A stretch of 64,000 bases of DNA from Porpolomopsis calyptriformis (lineage: Eukaryota; Basidiomycota; Agaricomycetes; Agaricales; Hygrophoraceae). Of the stretch, positions 30,165 to 40,700 are shown piece after piece. Location: NCBI GenBank assembly GCA_951640195.1, contig OX621174.1:1240001-1304000 (forward strand), in the 5' to 3' direction. Both the position numbers and the translations under genes were made by a program. The notes under the pieces are model-generated. The model did not search any database. It was not told the DNA's origin and saw only the letters and a program-made list of their open reading frames with translations. Position 1 is the stretch's first letter, and the number at the start of each line of letters is the position of its first letter.

Positions 30165-32991
30165 ATGGTCCACCGTCCAACCGATTCCCGTTTGTTAACG
30201 AATCTCATAGCTTGCGAGAAGGAATACTCTAAACAGCTTCTCGCCCTCTTAGATACTTCCCATTCATCCCTTGCCTCCCTCTCCGCCTATGCCGCTTCTT
30301 CCCCGCCTCCGGTTTCTCACCTTATTCTCGCTCTCGCCGGTTCATTAGCGTCTGCTGACGATGCCTTGCGGCGATACGCAATTTCCGTCGACGAATGGCG
30401 TGGCCATCTCAACGGACTCAAAGATCTCGAGGAAGAGGTTGGCAATATCATGCGAGACCGCGAAATTCTGTGAGTTTATCTTCCTCGGAAATGAGCGCGC
30501 AGTCTCTTTCGTACGGAGACTTGTCTTCCGCCATCCGTCCTTCTTCTTGGAAACTACGTTACTAAACAGAGCATCTTGCAGAATTACCCGCTTGATCAAA
30601 GCCTCCAAAAACCAGAAACCACCGGCCCATTCCTCATCAGCTCCTCTCAGCTCCTCTCCCTCCACTCTCAACGCTGTCTTTCCTAGCATTCCCAAAATAA
30701 CCGCCGCCCATGCAGAACTCCAAGCGTGCGAAGCGCACCTCGCCCAGAAAGAGCATGAACTCTCCGAGCGACGTACCGGTGCCGTTCGTGACGGCTTGGC
30801 CGCCCGGTGCCGCGGTATGGTAGACTGTGCATGGGTGTGGGGTCACATGGGGAAGGAAGGTTTGGAGATACTGGATGGCTCCCGCCCCATTCCAGAAGCC
30901 GGCAGTGGGCTGTTTAGTAAACCGCTACCTGAACTCACCGGAACGTCGCGACCGTCATCGGACATTTCCTTCCTCGCCCCATCTCTATCTGCGTCCCAAG
31001 GCGGGAGCGGGAACACCACGCCCGTGCGGCTCTCGATGCAGTATTTGACTCTCAGCGCACATGTTCACACCAATTCCACCCCCAACGCAACCAAGCACAC
31101 CCTTCAAATTGCCCCTGCGCACTCCATCTCTGAGCTGGCGCTTCCCACCTCAGACCCTTCGCCTACTACTCCACAGGCCTCTCTTCCTGCCTTATTTCTC
31201 CCTTCGAAACCACTTCCCACCCCTCGCGAAGAATGGAATCAACACGATGAATCGAACCGCGATCATGAACATCAAACCAAAGACCACAACGATAAGCCAA
31301 TTTCGGCCCAGCCCGGGCAAAGCCAACAAAGGCAGGAAGGCTTACAAAAACCGAGTTTGAGCACAGAAGAAGACAGACCCATTCGGCTCGTGGAGAACGT
31401 CCGCTTTGCTAGTTTGTCTCCTGCTGCTTCTATCGACTCGCGCGAGAGTGGGAAGTGGTTCTCGATCCGGCGAGCTAGCGGGGAGGAAACCTACTTCGGG
31501 GTGAAGAGGAAGCAGAGGGTTCGCAAAGGGTCTGGGTTCCTGGGAAGTTTGAGGGGTCTTTTCAAGCACAGTGTCGAGGGCGATGGTGAGGTGATTGGAG
31601 AGACGGAAGCAGAAAAGAAGAAATTGAGCAAGGGGCGAGAAACGAAGTGGAGGACGAGGACGGAACGGAATCTGAGGGCCTTGGGCGGTGGGGAGAGCAG
31701 TGGAGAGGAAGGCGTGGGCGGCAGTGTAGGTGCGCTGACCCCCTCCCCGTCGCCCCCGAGAAATGACAGCAGAAGGAGGTTGAAGAAGGACAGGACTCGA
31801 CGGGGCAGTAAAAGGGCCGTTGAGATTCTACAAACAGGGGAAGAAAAGAATGTGCGAGAGAGTATGGATCGCGCGTGGGTGAGTGATAGTGGTGTTGGCG
31901 AAGCGGCAGCGAGCACCAGCACGCCAGTTGGCGACATTTTTAGCGATAACGTAAACAAGGCCGGTACAAAACATCGCAGGGCAGTATCGATTGATGGACG
32001 ATCTACTCTGCCTTTTGGCCCGCTGTCACAATCGGCACAAGTTTCTCTCAAAGATGGCGCACGCAAGACCACGACGGTAGTTCACCCTCAACAGTCCACA
32101 GGCGAGGGAACCATGAGTTTGATGACAATCGTTGAGGATGTTTCAAAGCAGAGCCGGGAGGGGTGGACCCAAGGGGCGAGGATGAGTCGCGAGATGGAGG
32201 ATGTGGAGATACGCCCACTCGGTCACGGGCATCTGGAGGCGCTGGCGTTACCTGCGTCGAGATCCGCGCCCGAGGTAGGCTCGGATATCCCAGCAGATGC
32301 GAACGGAGATGCGAGACCGTCAAAGCCCCCCAGGTCGCCGTTGAGGAGCGCCATGAGGAATACGACTCGTACACCGTCTCCATTTCCTCCAACTATGCCC
32401 CTAAAGGTAAACGTCGCGAAGGGAAAAGAAAAGGAGAAAGGCAAAGAGCCGGACGTGGGTGGCGATGGTTCGGATGCTGAGTCGGAATCGGCTTACGAAA
32501 CGGGACGTGAATTGGGTGAGGAAGATGGAGAGGTAGAAATGGAGTCGCCCTTGGTGCCTGCGGCGGCATCAGGTGAACAGGACAAGTCGGCCCTGGCTGA
32601 TGGTCAACACACGCCACTCCGCAGCCAGACCCCGCGTCCCAACCAGGATCGGACCGCAGACCATGACCAACATCAGTCAGGTTCTGAGCGGAGCGAACAC
32701 ACGTCGGGATCGACCGAGACCCCAACGCCCACGCCGAGGAAGAGTGTGCGGGTGTCATTGCAACCTACCTTCTCGTCCACTCCGCCTGCGCTGGATGAGG
32801 GCGATACCGGCAACACTTGGGGCGGTACGAGCGAATGGCAGACGAAGATAGCTGATTCTACGAAAGAGGGTGGAGACGACGGCGGGGAGGTGGAGAAGGA
32901 CGTTTGGGAGGACTCAAGCGAAGAAGCCGAAGAGTACAAAAACGCGAGGAAGTTGTTGAGGCAAGGCATGAAGAAGAAAGGTAAGAAGTAG
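30165..32991 (+). CDS. BAR/IMD-like N-terminal helical domain with a long disordered tail
   Basis: Exon 1 (30165-about 30470) ends EILI and an intron of about 110 nt leads to TRLIKASKNQKPP. The first 220 residues are strongly helical with regular heptads (SRLLTNLIACEKEYSKQL, DDALRRYAISVDEWRGHL, DLEEEVGNIMRDREIL, ELQACEAHLAQKEHELSER), resembling BAR/F-BAR-type membrane-curvature domains such as that of yeast Ivy1. The remaining 700 residues are disordered, with Ser/Pro, Glu and Lys/Arg-rich segments (RRRLKKDRTRRGSKR), and end ARKLLRQGMKKKGKK. The assignment to BAR rests on pattern, not a signature motif. The antisense frames are shadows of the biased composition. Confidence 0.6.
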
Positions 32992-33189
32992 CGTCTGATA
33001 TTGATGTTTTTCTCTATGAATTTGTATTATTAAAAATATTACGATCGGAAGTTGCTGACTAATCGAAAACGGAGACTTGCGGAGAATGACAAACACCGAA
33101 CAAACAATTCCATAAACGCTCTGAGTCAAATTTCTTCAAATTTCTTTGTCAACGGTCGAATCGCGTATCCCACTGTAGTCTTTAAAATC

Positions 33190-33900
33190 ATGTACAATGA
33201 GGAGCAACAGCAGGCCCCTCTCCAGGAATCACAAGAGCATCCGGTCAAAACAGAAGACCCAAACGCGACTATCAACATAAAGGTGTGTTTTCTCTGTTAG
33301 ACACCACACGTCTCAGGAGAAAGTCGTCTTACAAGTCCGCTGAATCTATGTGCCACTCGTGTAGGTAGTGAGCGCTTCGGGGGAGGAGGTCTTTTTTAAG
33401 ATCAAGCGAAGCACGAAGCTCAGCAAGCTTCAAGGCGCTTATGCTAACAAAGTCGGCAAGGATGTGGCAAGCATTCGGTGAGTGTTTTTTTTTTTTTTTT
33501 TTTATGTCCCTGGGGCGGCTCTGTCTCCCCTCTCTCCGCGTCCGAGATTGTTTTGTCTTCGTCCGGTTTTGAACGGGATATTCTGACCCCATTTTCTCGG
33601 TGGCCCATAATCGAATGGCTGACTTCCGTGCCCAGGTTTTTGTATGACGGAACCAGAATAAACGACGATGAGACACCGGCTTCCCTAGATATGGAGGATA
33701 ATGGTAAGTTTCCCTATCGGTGGCCGGCTATAGCTTCAGTACCCCCTTAACGTTCCACCACCAGATACAATCGATGTCATGGTTGAACGTATGTACACCA
33801 TCCTCCGTTCAACTCACTCGATATATCTCACTCTCCGGTCTTCCTTTCAGAGGTCGGGGGCTCAACTCAACATGTCTATGGCTATCCTCCAACTACGTAG
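33190..33900 (+). CDS. SMT3: SUMO (small ubiquitin-like modifier)
   Basis: Four or five exons give about 115 residues: MYNEEQQQAPLQES, PVKTEDPNATINIKV, VSASGEEVFFKIKRST, KLSKLQGAYANKVGKD, SIRFLYDGTRINDDETP, ASLDMEDNDTIDVMVEQVGG, then a 12-residue tail (STQHVYGYPPTT) up to TAG at 33898-33900. The ubiquitin fold, the hallmark FLYDG(T)RI and the C-terminal diglycine are all present, so the precursor needs trimming by a Ulp-type protease. The VKTE in the N-terminal arm is a consensus sumoylation site (psi-K-x-E), as in chain-forming SUMOs. Introns follow IK, R of SIR, N of EDN and E of MVE; the second contains a T run of about 19. Confidence 0.93.
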
Positions 33901-34379
33901 TCCAAAGGCGGTAGCCCTTTTCACTATCATACTTCCCTCCTGCAACGTACCCCTTTATCACTTATACGTCGTCGATTTTTATTGAATTGCCGCTGTATCT
34001 GCAAGTTTCAAAGTGTGTTTTCTCTCTGTATCTTCATACTCCCTGGAGCGGCCAGATTATTATGTTCTTATCAATTAAACACTCCAGCATCAGTGAATGT
34101 CATCAGTGGCACTTAACAAACGAGAGGTTTCAAGGTGGCATCACCCTTGGCGTGTGGATACTGTAAAAACGAGAGGTTCAATGCAATCAATAGCCATATC
34201 GCCCATTGTGTGCTATGGTTTGAGCACCAAGTATTCTCAAGATTCTGCTCGCGACTGGTACTCCTCCCTGAGCATTTGAATTCACGGATTAAGTGGGCAG
34301 GATGAATGACAGGTAAAGTTTAGAGAAACGAGTTTATGTTTGTTAGCCTAGCCAACTGTGCTGTATAACATTCAACGCA
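33901..34379. other. Intergenic region between convergent genes
   Basis: Downstream of SUMO and of cyclophilin H, which converge. The sequence is AT-rich with short frames only. A short direct repeat (aacgagaggttcaa / aaacgagaggtttcaa) lies at about 34117-34181. No gene was recognised. Confidence 0.45.
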
Positions 34380-35402
34380 TCACATCTCTCCACATTCTGT
34401 AAGTAGATCAGATATTGCATATAACTGCGGTTTGGCTGGGAGAGAAACACACCTGTAATCTTTACAACAAGTTTTGGTCGATTGTTTTGGCCCGTCGGGA
34501 CATTTTCCATTTTTCGCAGAGTAAGCATCCCGTCGATGACTCTACCAAACACGACGTGTTTGCCGTCGAGGAAGTCGCACTTTGCTGTCGTAATGAAAAA
34601 CTATTTGGATGTATGTCAGCCACAGATATTGGTGGACGATGACAGAAGAACTCGCCTGACAGCCGTTAGTTCCAGGGCCAGAGTTTGCCTGTCCAAAGCC
34701 GAATGATTGATGATAGTTTAAGAAACCTGTGAGAAGCTGTCTCCCACCATCGAGAGAAGCCCTGGACCGGTATGTTTCTCCTGGAAGTTCTCGTCCTGAT
34801 GTTGTGGAGGGCAAATATAGATCAGTCAACGGGAAAGAATCAAAAATGCTGACGTACAGGAAACTTGTCACCATAGATCGAGAACGACCCCGTTCCGTCG
34901 CCTTTCATAAAGTCTCCTCCTAATGTGGTTGAGAATAGATACAGAATAAGAACCCTGAATCCGATGCATACCTTGACACATAAAATTAGGCACGCTGGTA
35001 CGAGACAATCTGGTTATATACGAGTAGCGTCGAAGAGAAGAAATAGGCGCACATTCTGGAAGAAATTGATCTAGGGTCGTCTTTAGATGTAGAACGTACC
35101 GCACTTACCTATGAAATGTAGCATTTTTGTATCCTTGTGGCCTAGAATTTACCCTGTTGTGAGACATGAGTCTGGACAAAATGGGTTTGGCATCCGATCC
35201 CACCGCACCTAAACTCGCCCGTACATAGCTGTCTGAAGTTTTCCGCTGTCCTAAGATAGTGTTAATGAAGAATTAAAGAGGCATAATGACGGATCACCGA
35301 CTTGGGTACAATTTCACTGAAGAGTTCCATCTTCAGCCGACCAGCAGGGGTCTCCCCGATGTTTATATCCATGAAAACGACTGGTCGAACTGTGGAAGTC
35401 AT
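34380..35402 (-). CDS. PPIH: Cyclophilin H (U4/U6 snRNP-associated peptidyl-prolyl isomerase)
   Basis: The minus-strand exons give [48 protein letters not shown], then [90 protein letters not shown] and [13 protein letters not shown], ending ITECGEM. The active-site positions of cyclophilins (the Arg-equivalent FH block, [15 protein letters not shown] with Trp replaced by Phe) are in order. The ENVPTGxNNKPKL...CGEM ending is diagnostic of the PPIH branch, which binds Prp4/Prp3 in the U4/U6.U5 tri-snRNP. The start at 35402 lies 58 nt from the divergent DIM1 start. The last coding exon is only about 14 nt plus the stop. Confidence 0.88.
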
Positions 35403-35460
35403 CTTGAGGAAGATCGGCGAGTCACATGACTCGAACAAGCTTGACCTCGAACTTGAAGGA
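35403..35460. promoter_or_regulatory. 58-bp bidirectional promoter, PPIH / DIM1
   Basis: Only 58 nt separate two opposite start codons. At 35418-35433 is a perfect 16-nt inverted repeat, cgagtca-ca-tgactcg. It combines a bHLH/Cbf1-type core (GTCACATG) with flanking TGACTC half sites of the Gcn4/AP-1 kind, and it sits about 15-27 nt from either ATG. Confidence 0.6.
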
Positions 35461-36158
35461 ATGTCGTACTTTCTCCCTCATTTGCCCTCTGGCTGGCATG
35501 TGGACGAAGCCATCAAATCTGAGGAGGATCGCGTGGTCGTCCTCCGTTTTGGACACGATTGGGACAGACAATGTATGACCATGGACGAGACACTGTACTC
35601 TGTCGCGGAAAAGGTCCAGAATTTCGCTGTCATCTATCTCGTCGATATCACAGAGGTGCCTGATTTTAACAAAGTGAGGTTTCCTAATCGAAGACGCCCA
35701 TGAATACTGACACATTCCGGACGTTAATTCCAGATGTATGAATTGTATGACCCTTGCACAGTGATGTTCTTCTACCGGTGAGACTGGGTTTTATTCCCTC
35801 TCTACATTCCTTATGTCCCGGTGTTTAAGCAATAAGCATATCATGATCGATTTGGGCACTGGTAACAATAATAAGATGTACGTTCCTGGAAGTTCTGCTT
35901 CGTCCTGCCGATCTTACCTGAACTTTATCAGTAATTGGGCCATGGATAACAAACAGGAGGTCTGTTTTCCTGATGATCCTCGCACTATAAGCTGATCAAA
36001 GTGATTTGCAGCTGATCGATATCATCGAGACGGTATACCGTGGTGCGTCAAAGGGGCGCGGTCTGGTCGTATCTCCCAAAGGTCAGTCTAACACTCTAAC
36101 AGGATGACATTCCCACTCAAATACAATCCTAGACTATTCAACTCGCTACCGATATTAG
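35461..36158 (+). CDS. DIM1: DIM1 / U5 snRNP 15-kDa protein (thioredoxin-like 4A)
   Basis: Six exons assemble to the full, highly conserved 142-residue-type protein: MSYFLPHLPSGWHVDEAI, EEDRVVVLRFGHDWDRQCM, DETLYSVAEKVQNFAVIYL, VDITEVPDFNK, MYELYDPCTVMFFYR, NKHIMIDLGTGNNNK, INWAMDNKQE, LIDIIETVYRGASKGRG, LVVSPK and DYSTRYRY, with the stop at 36156-36158. DIM1 is an essential thioredoxin-fold component of the U5 snRNP that recognises the 5' splice-site region in the pre-catalytic spliceosome. The ATG at 35461 was chosen because it gives the universal MSYxLPHL start; the longer frame upstream overlaps the PPIH first exon and is not needed. Confidence 0.95.
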
Positions 36159-36333
36159 CTGCTTCCCCACCAATGTTGAGTCACTTCGATGCATCCCACA
36201 CTGCGTTCATTTCTGCCAGGTCGTCCGCAATTATGCATGGTACTCAACCAGACAATGATGTACTGTACATACAGTGCAATGGATGCGTTAATCTAAAAAT
36301 ATAATCTTAGCACAAAGTTCGTCTGATTTCGGA

Positions 36334-37680
36334 TCAGAAACTTCTTCGGTCCAATGCTTTCCACCCTTTGCGCAGACCCTTTGATTCGATTACACTCGCA
36401 GGCATGCAGTACACGGGGTCGAGGTCAACAAGGCCAGGGTAACCAAGAAGGGATAGACCTTGTGGGTCGAACTTCAGTCCTCGATATGGTTTAGGGATCC
36501 AAGACACAATACCTGCAACGCCGAATATCGTATGGAAGACGTCGGGCATGTCGCCTGGTCTGTCTGCGATCCCACCGTATTCCGGATCCTGACAAGACAA
36601 ACTGAGGTTTCCAAAGATTGATTTGCAATCAACTAACCTGGGCAGAAAGTATGAATGTGGTTAGCTTATCGGCATCGATCCATGATAATTTGTTCAAGAT
36701 TGATAAAGAGGATAACACCCAAAAACTGTAGCAAACCTAGGGCACATTCAGTGCTGTGATTCGAACCACAGGAGAGTACACACGTCTTCCAGTTTTTCTG
36801 GACGTCCGTTAAGGCCACCACTGGGGAGCTGTCTCTCGGCCAACCACCAGCTTAACGTTGGCTTATCGACTTCATCAAGTTTATCCAAGATGGCCAAAGC
36901 AGCCACACATACAAACACTGTCGATTCCGATCATTATGAGGTAGTTGTACCAGATAATTATCGCCCTGACCTTGGGCGGCATGGCTTTCTGCGCCAATGG
37001 TACTCCCGAAACCACCGTCAAAATTTCTACATTTCCGGATGTATGAAACAGTCTTGTCGACGTCAAGATCCGAAAGACGACCAAGCAGGGATAAGGCGTT
37101 CACGGCGCAGTAAGAAAATCGCGTATCGACCTCGCCGAAAGAGTCGCCCGCGAAAACGCCTGACGGCTGCTGCAGAGACAGAATGACTGAAAAAGCGTCC
37201 CGCACATAAATACATCAACAGTGCGGGGCGGGAAAAGTACACTTACATTTTACGACACGATCGATGTCTATCCTGTCCAAAGCATCGTGAGTAATGAGAA
37301 TCTGTATTGCACTCAATGTCGAAAGAATGTGGGGGTCGTGGTCTGGGTGAGCTCCGAATGCTCCTGTGAACGACGATCGAACGAGTCAAGCTGTCAAGAC
37401 CATGGTAACAAACCTGCCTCGTCGACCCAACAACTCATGACGAAGTTGAGCACTTCCTCCCGGTCCAATGCATCTTTGTGATCCATGATACACAAAGCTG
37501 TCACACCCCAGTAAATTGCATTCATTCGCAGATGCGAGGTTAAGTGGTAAGTCAGATCATCTTTGCTCTATACATTTGATTGTCAGGGGGTGTCCTGAGC
37601 TGAGTTCGGGAACATACATCTCCTAATGCTTTGATGTAGGCAACATGCAAAGGGACAAGCAATCGAGAGTCTGCAGACAT
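36334..37680 (-). CDS. BET2: Rab geranylgeranyltransferase beta subunit
   Basis: This subunit holds the catalytic zinc site and adds geranylgeranyl groups to C-terminal cysteines of Rab GTPases, together with BET4 and the Rab escort protein. The spliced minus-strand exons read [161 protein letters not shown] and [19 protein letters not shown], ending near [13 protein letters not shown]. The prenyltransferase repeats ([21 protein letters not shown]) and the zinc ligands Asp, Cys (EDVCYSFW) and His (DVFHT) are visible. In-frame ATGs exist upstream, but MSAD gives the expected N-terminus. Confidence 0.92.
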
Positions 37681-37786
37681 GGGAAGAATCGTTTTGATAT
37701 CGCGTATGTCGTAAAAACCACGTGACCGACTCAGCATGGTGTGTCTGCCATCCCTGCGCCTTCCATTAACTGGCTTTGCATAAACC
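37681..37786. promoter_or_regulatory. Bidirectional promoter, BET2 / FAB1-like kinase
   Basis: 106 nt between opposite starts. It contains an E-box, CACGTGAC, at 37719-37726 (Cbf1/bHLH type), followed by gactca. Confidence 0.4.
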
Positions 37787-40700
37787 ATGACATTAATCAC
37801 TCAAAAACCTCTGCCCGACTTACCTAGCTTATCGGAAATATCACCGTTGGTCAATCTTTCCGTCGAGGCACGGGCCCATCTCTCAAAGTTTATCCGACAT
37901 GCTTTGGCGGAGAATGACCCCTCCTCCTTCTCAGAAACCCAGCGAGAAGCATGGACTCTTGCCCTCGAAGACGTTCACAGAGAGCTAGGTGGCTGTATCG
38001 CCGCGGGGGAGTGGTTGAACGCAAAGAAGCTCCGCAAAAGGAGGAAGCCTCGAAATGATCAGGTGGAGAGAACCAAGCTAGAGAAAGGGAAAGGATCATT
38101 TAGGGGGAACCTCAATAGCACTGGCAAAGCTCAAGCTCAAGCTAGCGCTTCGGAACATAGTGAGCAAGAAATGAGCCAATCCTACGCGAGCACTCGGTCG
38201 ACTCGGACGGGCAATAGCGTTTACGACCCCGGTCTAGCTTTGAACCAGCTCCGAGTTCTCGTATCAAAGCAACCACTTCGATCATCCAGTCCGTCGGAAT
38301 TTCATCTCCTTCTGTCTATTGCACCACGCGAAAGTCAGATACCAACCGAAGACAGCGGCTTTGACATCGTTCCTTTGAACCCCTCTTGCCAATTCAAAAC
38401 CGACATATTCTTCCTGCCAGACGTCAACACTGATGGGCAACCAACCAGTGGAATTATTCTTTATGGTTTGGAGGAATGGGATGGTTGGCACTTCCAATTC
38501 ACGTGCTCTCGTTTCCGTTCCCTAACTTGCAGTTACATGCTTAGGTGACCATTCTTCACCCATCGAAGATGCCGTGCAACTTGTGGGGGGCACTTTCTAT
38601 CTCAGGGGCATATCTTCTCCTGAACAACATGACGCACTCTTCAAAGTACTTCGACTCAGCATATACGTCCATCTATCATTAATTCTTGAACAACATTTTC
38701 TCGCAAACTCTAGTATCGAAATACGCTTTCCCAAACCAGATCAACCCCCCCAGGATTCTCCATTGCCTCTCAGCCCATCAACGGATCCACCGCTACCCCC
38801 ACTACCCCCTGCAAAACTTAAACGTCGACGCTCTTTGATATCATCAAGCCTTCTGTCTTTTTTAACAAAGACAGGGGGCAACCTTGTTCAACGTGCTGCT
38901 TCTATAAGGCCAGTGAGACGAAAGGATTCACTGGCTCCTGAATCGGGTGATAAACCTTCACGGGGACCGTCGGAGGAAGAAAGAAACCCCCGTCGGTTGC
39001 GTCGCTTTTCATTGATCCCAGACCGTCTTGCAGCGTCGAAGACTTCGCAAAGAGATGACGAGCCGGTCTCGACTTTCCTGACAAGCATCGAGAAGAGTCT
39101 AGATATCTTCTCCACATCAGTAAGCGTCACTGTGGATCCCCCTTCTCTGGTTGTTGCTCTCGCAGAGAAAGAGAAGGGAAATCCTGCGCGCCCCCTCACA
39201 AGTGACGAGAAAGCTGGTCTCACTAGTATCCTCGGTTGGAGTGGGAAAGCCTCCTCGGGTAATGCTATGTCTGGCACGATGTGGTTCGTGCGGCATCAAG
39301 AGATTTCTTTTTTATTTTCAGAGCATGTGCCCCGCGTGCGCCTGTCACACCAGTCTTCGGTATCCGAAACTCCATCGGTTTCTTCTGTCGGGTTAGCTCA
39401 ACCATCTTCGTCATCACATTTCTCGTCATGTGGTCGCCCCCATTGGGTGACTTACCATTATTATTCCCACCGTCGAGGAGCCGACGAATCCTTAGGAGAT
39501 GTCATTACTGATCTATGCACTAATTCCGGGAAGCCTTGCGCTACGCCTGGATGTGGATTCAAGTCTGGGCAACATCAACGTAGATTCATTCATGGTGGTT
39601 TGAGGATTGTAATGGATGTGAATACCCGTGAGGGAGGTGAGGCTAAAGATGCCGAAGGCATTCAGCTATGGTTGGGGTGTAAGGTTTGCGATAACAAAAC
39701 CACACCATCACAAATGAATGATGGAACCTAGTACGCCCGTTCTAATGATCCTATCCCTAACCAATCTACTCATTTGTGAACCGCAGTCTTTTTTCTTTTG
39801 CTAAATTCTTGGAAACCCTCGTTTATTCACCCGCTATTTTCAACATCAGCCCCGCCCTCTGCGAGCATACCACCCCACCCCCTCGGCCATGGTCGCCGAC
39901 AGATGTTCCGTTACCCAAGTCACGCCTCAATATTGTTCGGTATTTCTCCTATCGCTCGCTCGTTATCTCTTTTTCTCTTTCGGTGATAGAGGACATTTTT
40001 GAATTGAGGGTTCCCCGATTGCAAATAATCCATAGTGATCAAGAGAAAGCCTCGGAACGACCATCCTTAGCTGCTCAAGGTCAAACGACCGATGCAAACG
40101 ACGAGAAAAGGACGCTGAGGCGGGAGATGGTGTCTTGGTGGCAAGGGGTTGCTGAGTATATCGACTCGCTTGTGAGTTATGATTTGCGCCTTGCAATATC
40201 GTCCCTGACTCGGCGATCGTCTCCAGGAAGAAGTGTTCGTTGACGACAAGGCGTCGTTAGAGAAAGCTTTGCCTCGGTTGCCATCGGTATATGATGAATC
40301 GGAACTCTGCAACCCAGCACTTTCAGAGGCTCACGTACCTTCGATTCCTCCCAGTACAGTAGGCCCCAAATCACCCGAAAATCCACCAGTGAATTCCGCC
40401 GTCACCAATGTAAATGACCAATCCAAGTCAAAGTCGTCTTCGGTGGCAACGCCAACACCAAAGAAGGAGAGCGATCCTGCTCGTCTTTTGTCCAGTCTTC
40501 GCCATGCCTTTCAGCGTTCAGAACAGGCGCAGTATACCCAACTAGCAAACACGCCGATTGGTTCCCTAAATGACGTCCGTTGGGCGTTTCGATCGGCCGC
40601 TCGTGGTGCTACCAGACGAATTGCGGCGTGGGAGAAAAAGCATTTGCCAGGAAAGATCAATTCCGGGATTTTCAAAGAAAAAGTGGCCGGCAAGGAACCC

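Noticed and set aside
31491..32072. Long antisense frame over the BAR-like gene
   Set aside because: Composition is a mirror of the Ser/Arg/Glu-rich sense tail; no start context or motif.
33480..33505. T run of about 19 as a terminator or Pol III signal
   Set aside because: It lies inside a SUMO intron as part of a pyrimidine-rich stretch.
35302..35460. N-terminal extension of DIM1 (in-frame from 35302)
   Set aside because: It overlaps the first exon of PPIH on the other strand, and DIM1 proteins universally start MSYxLPHL, which is at 35461.
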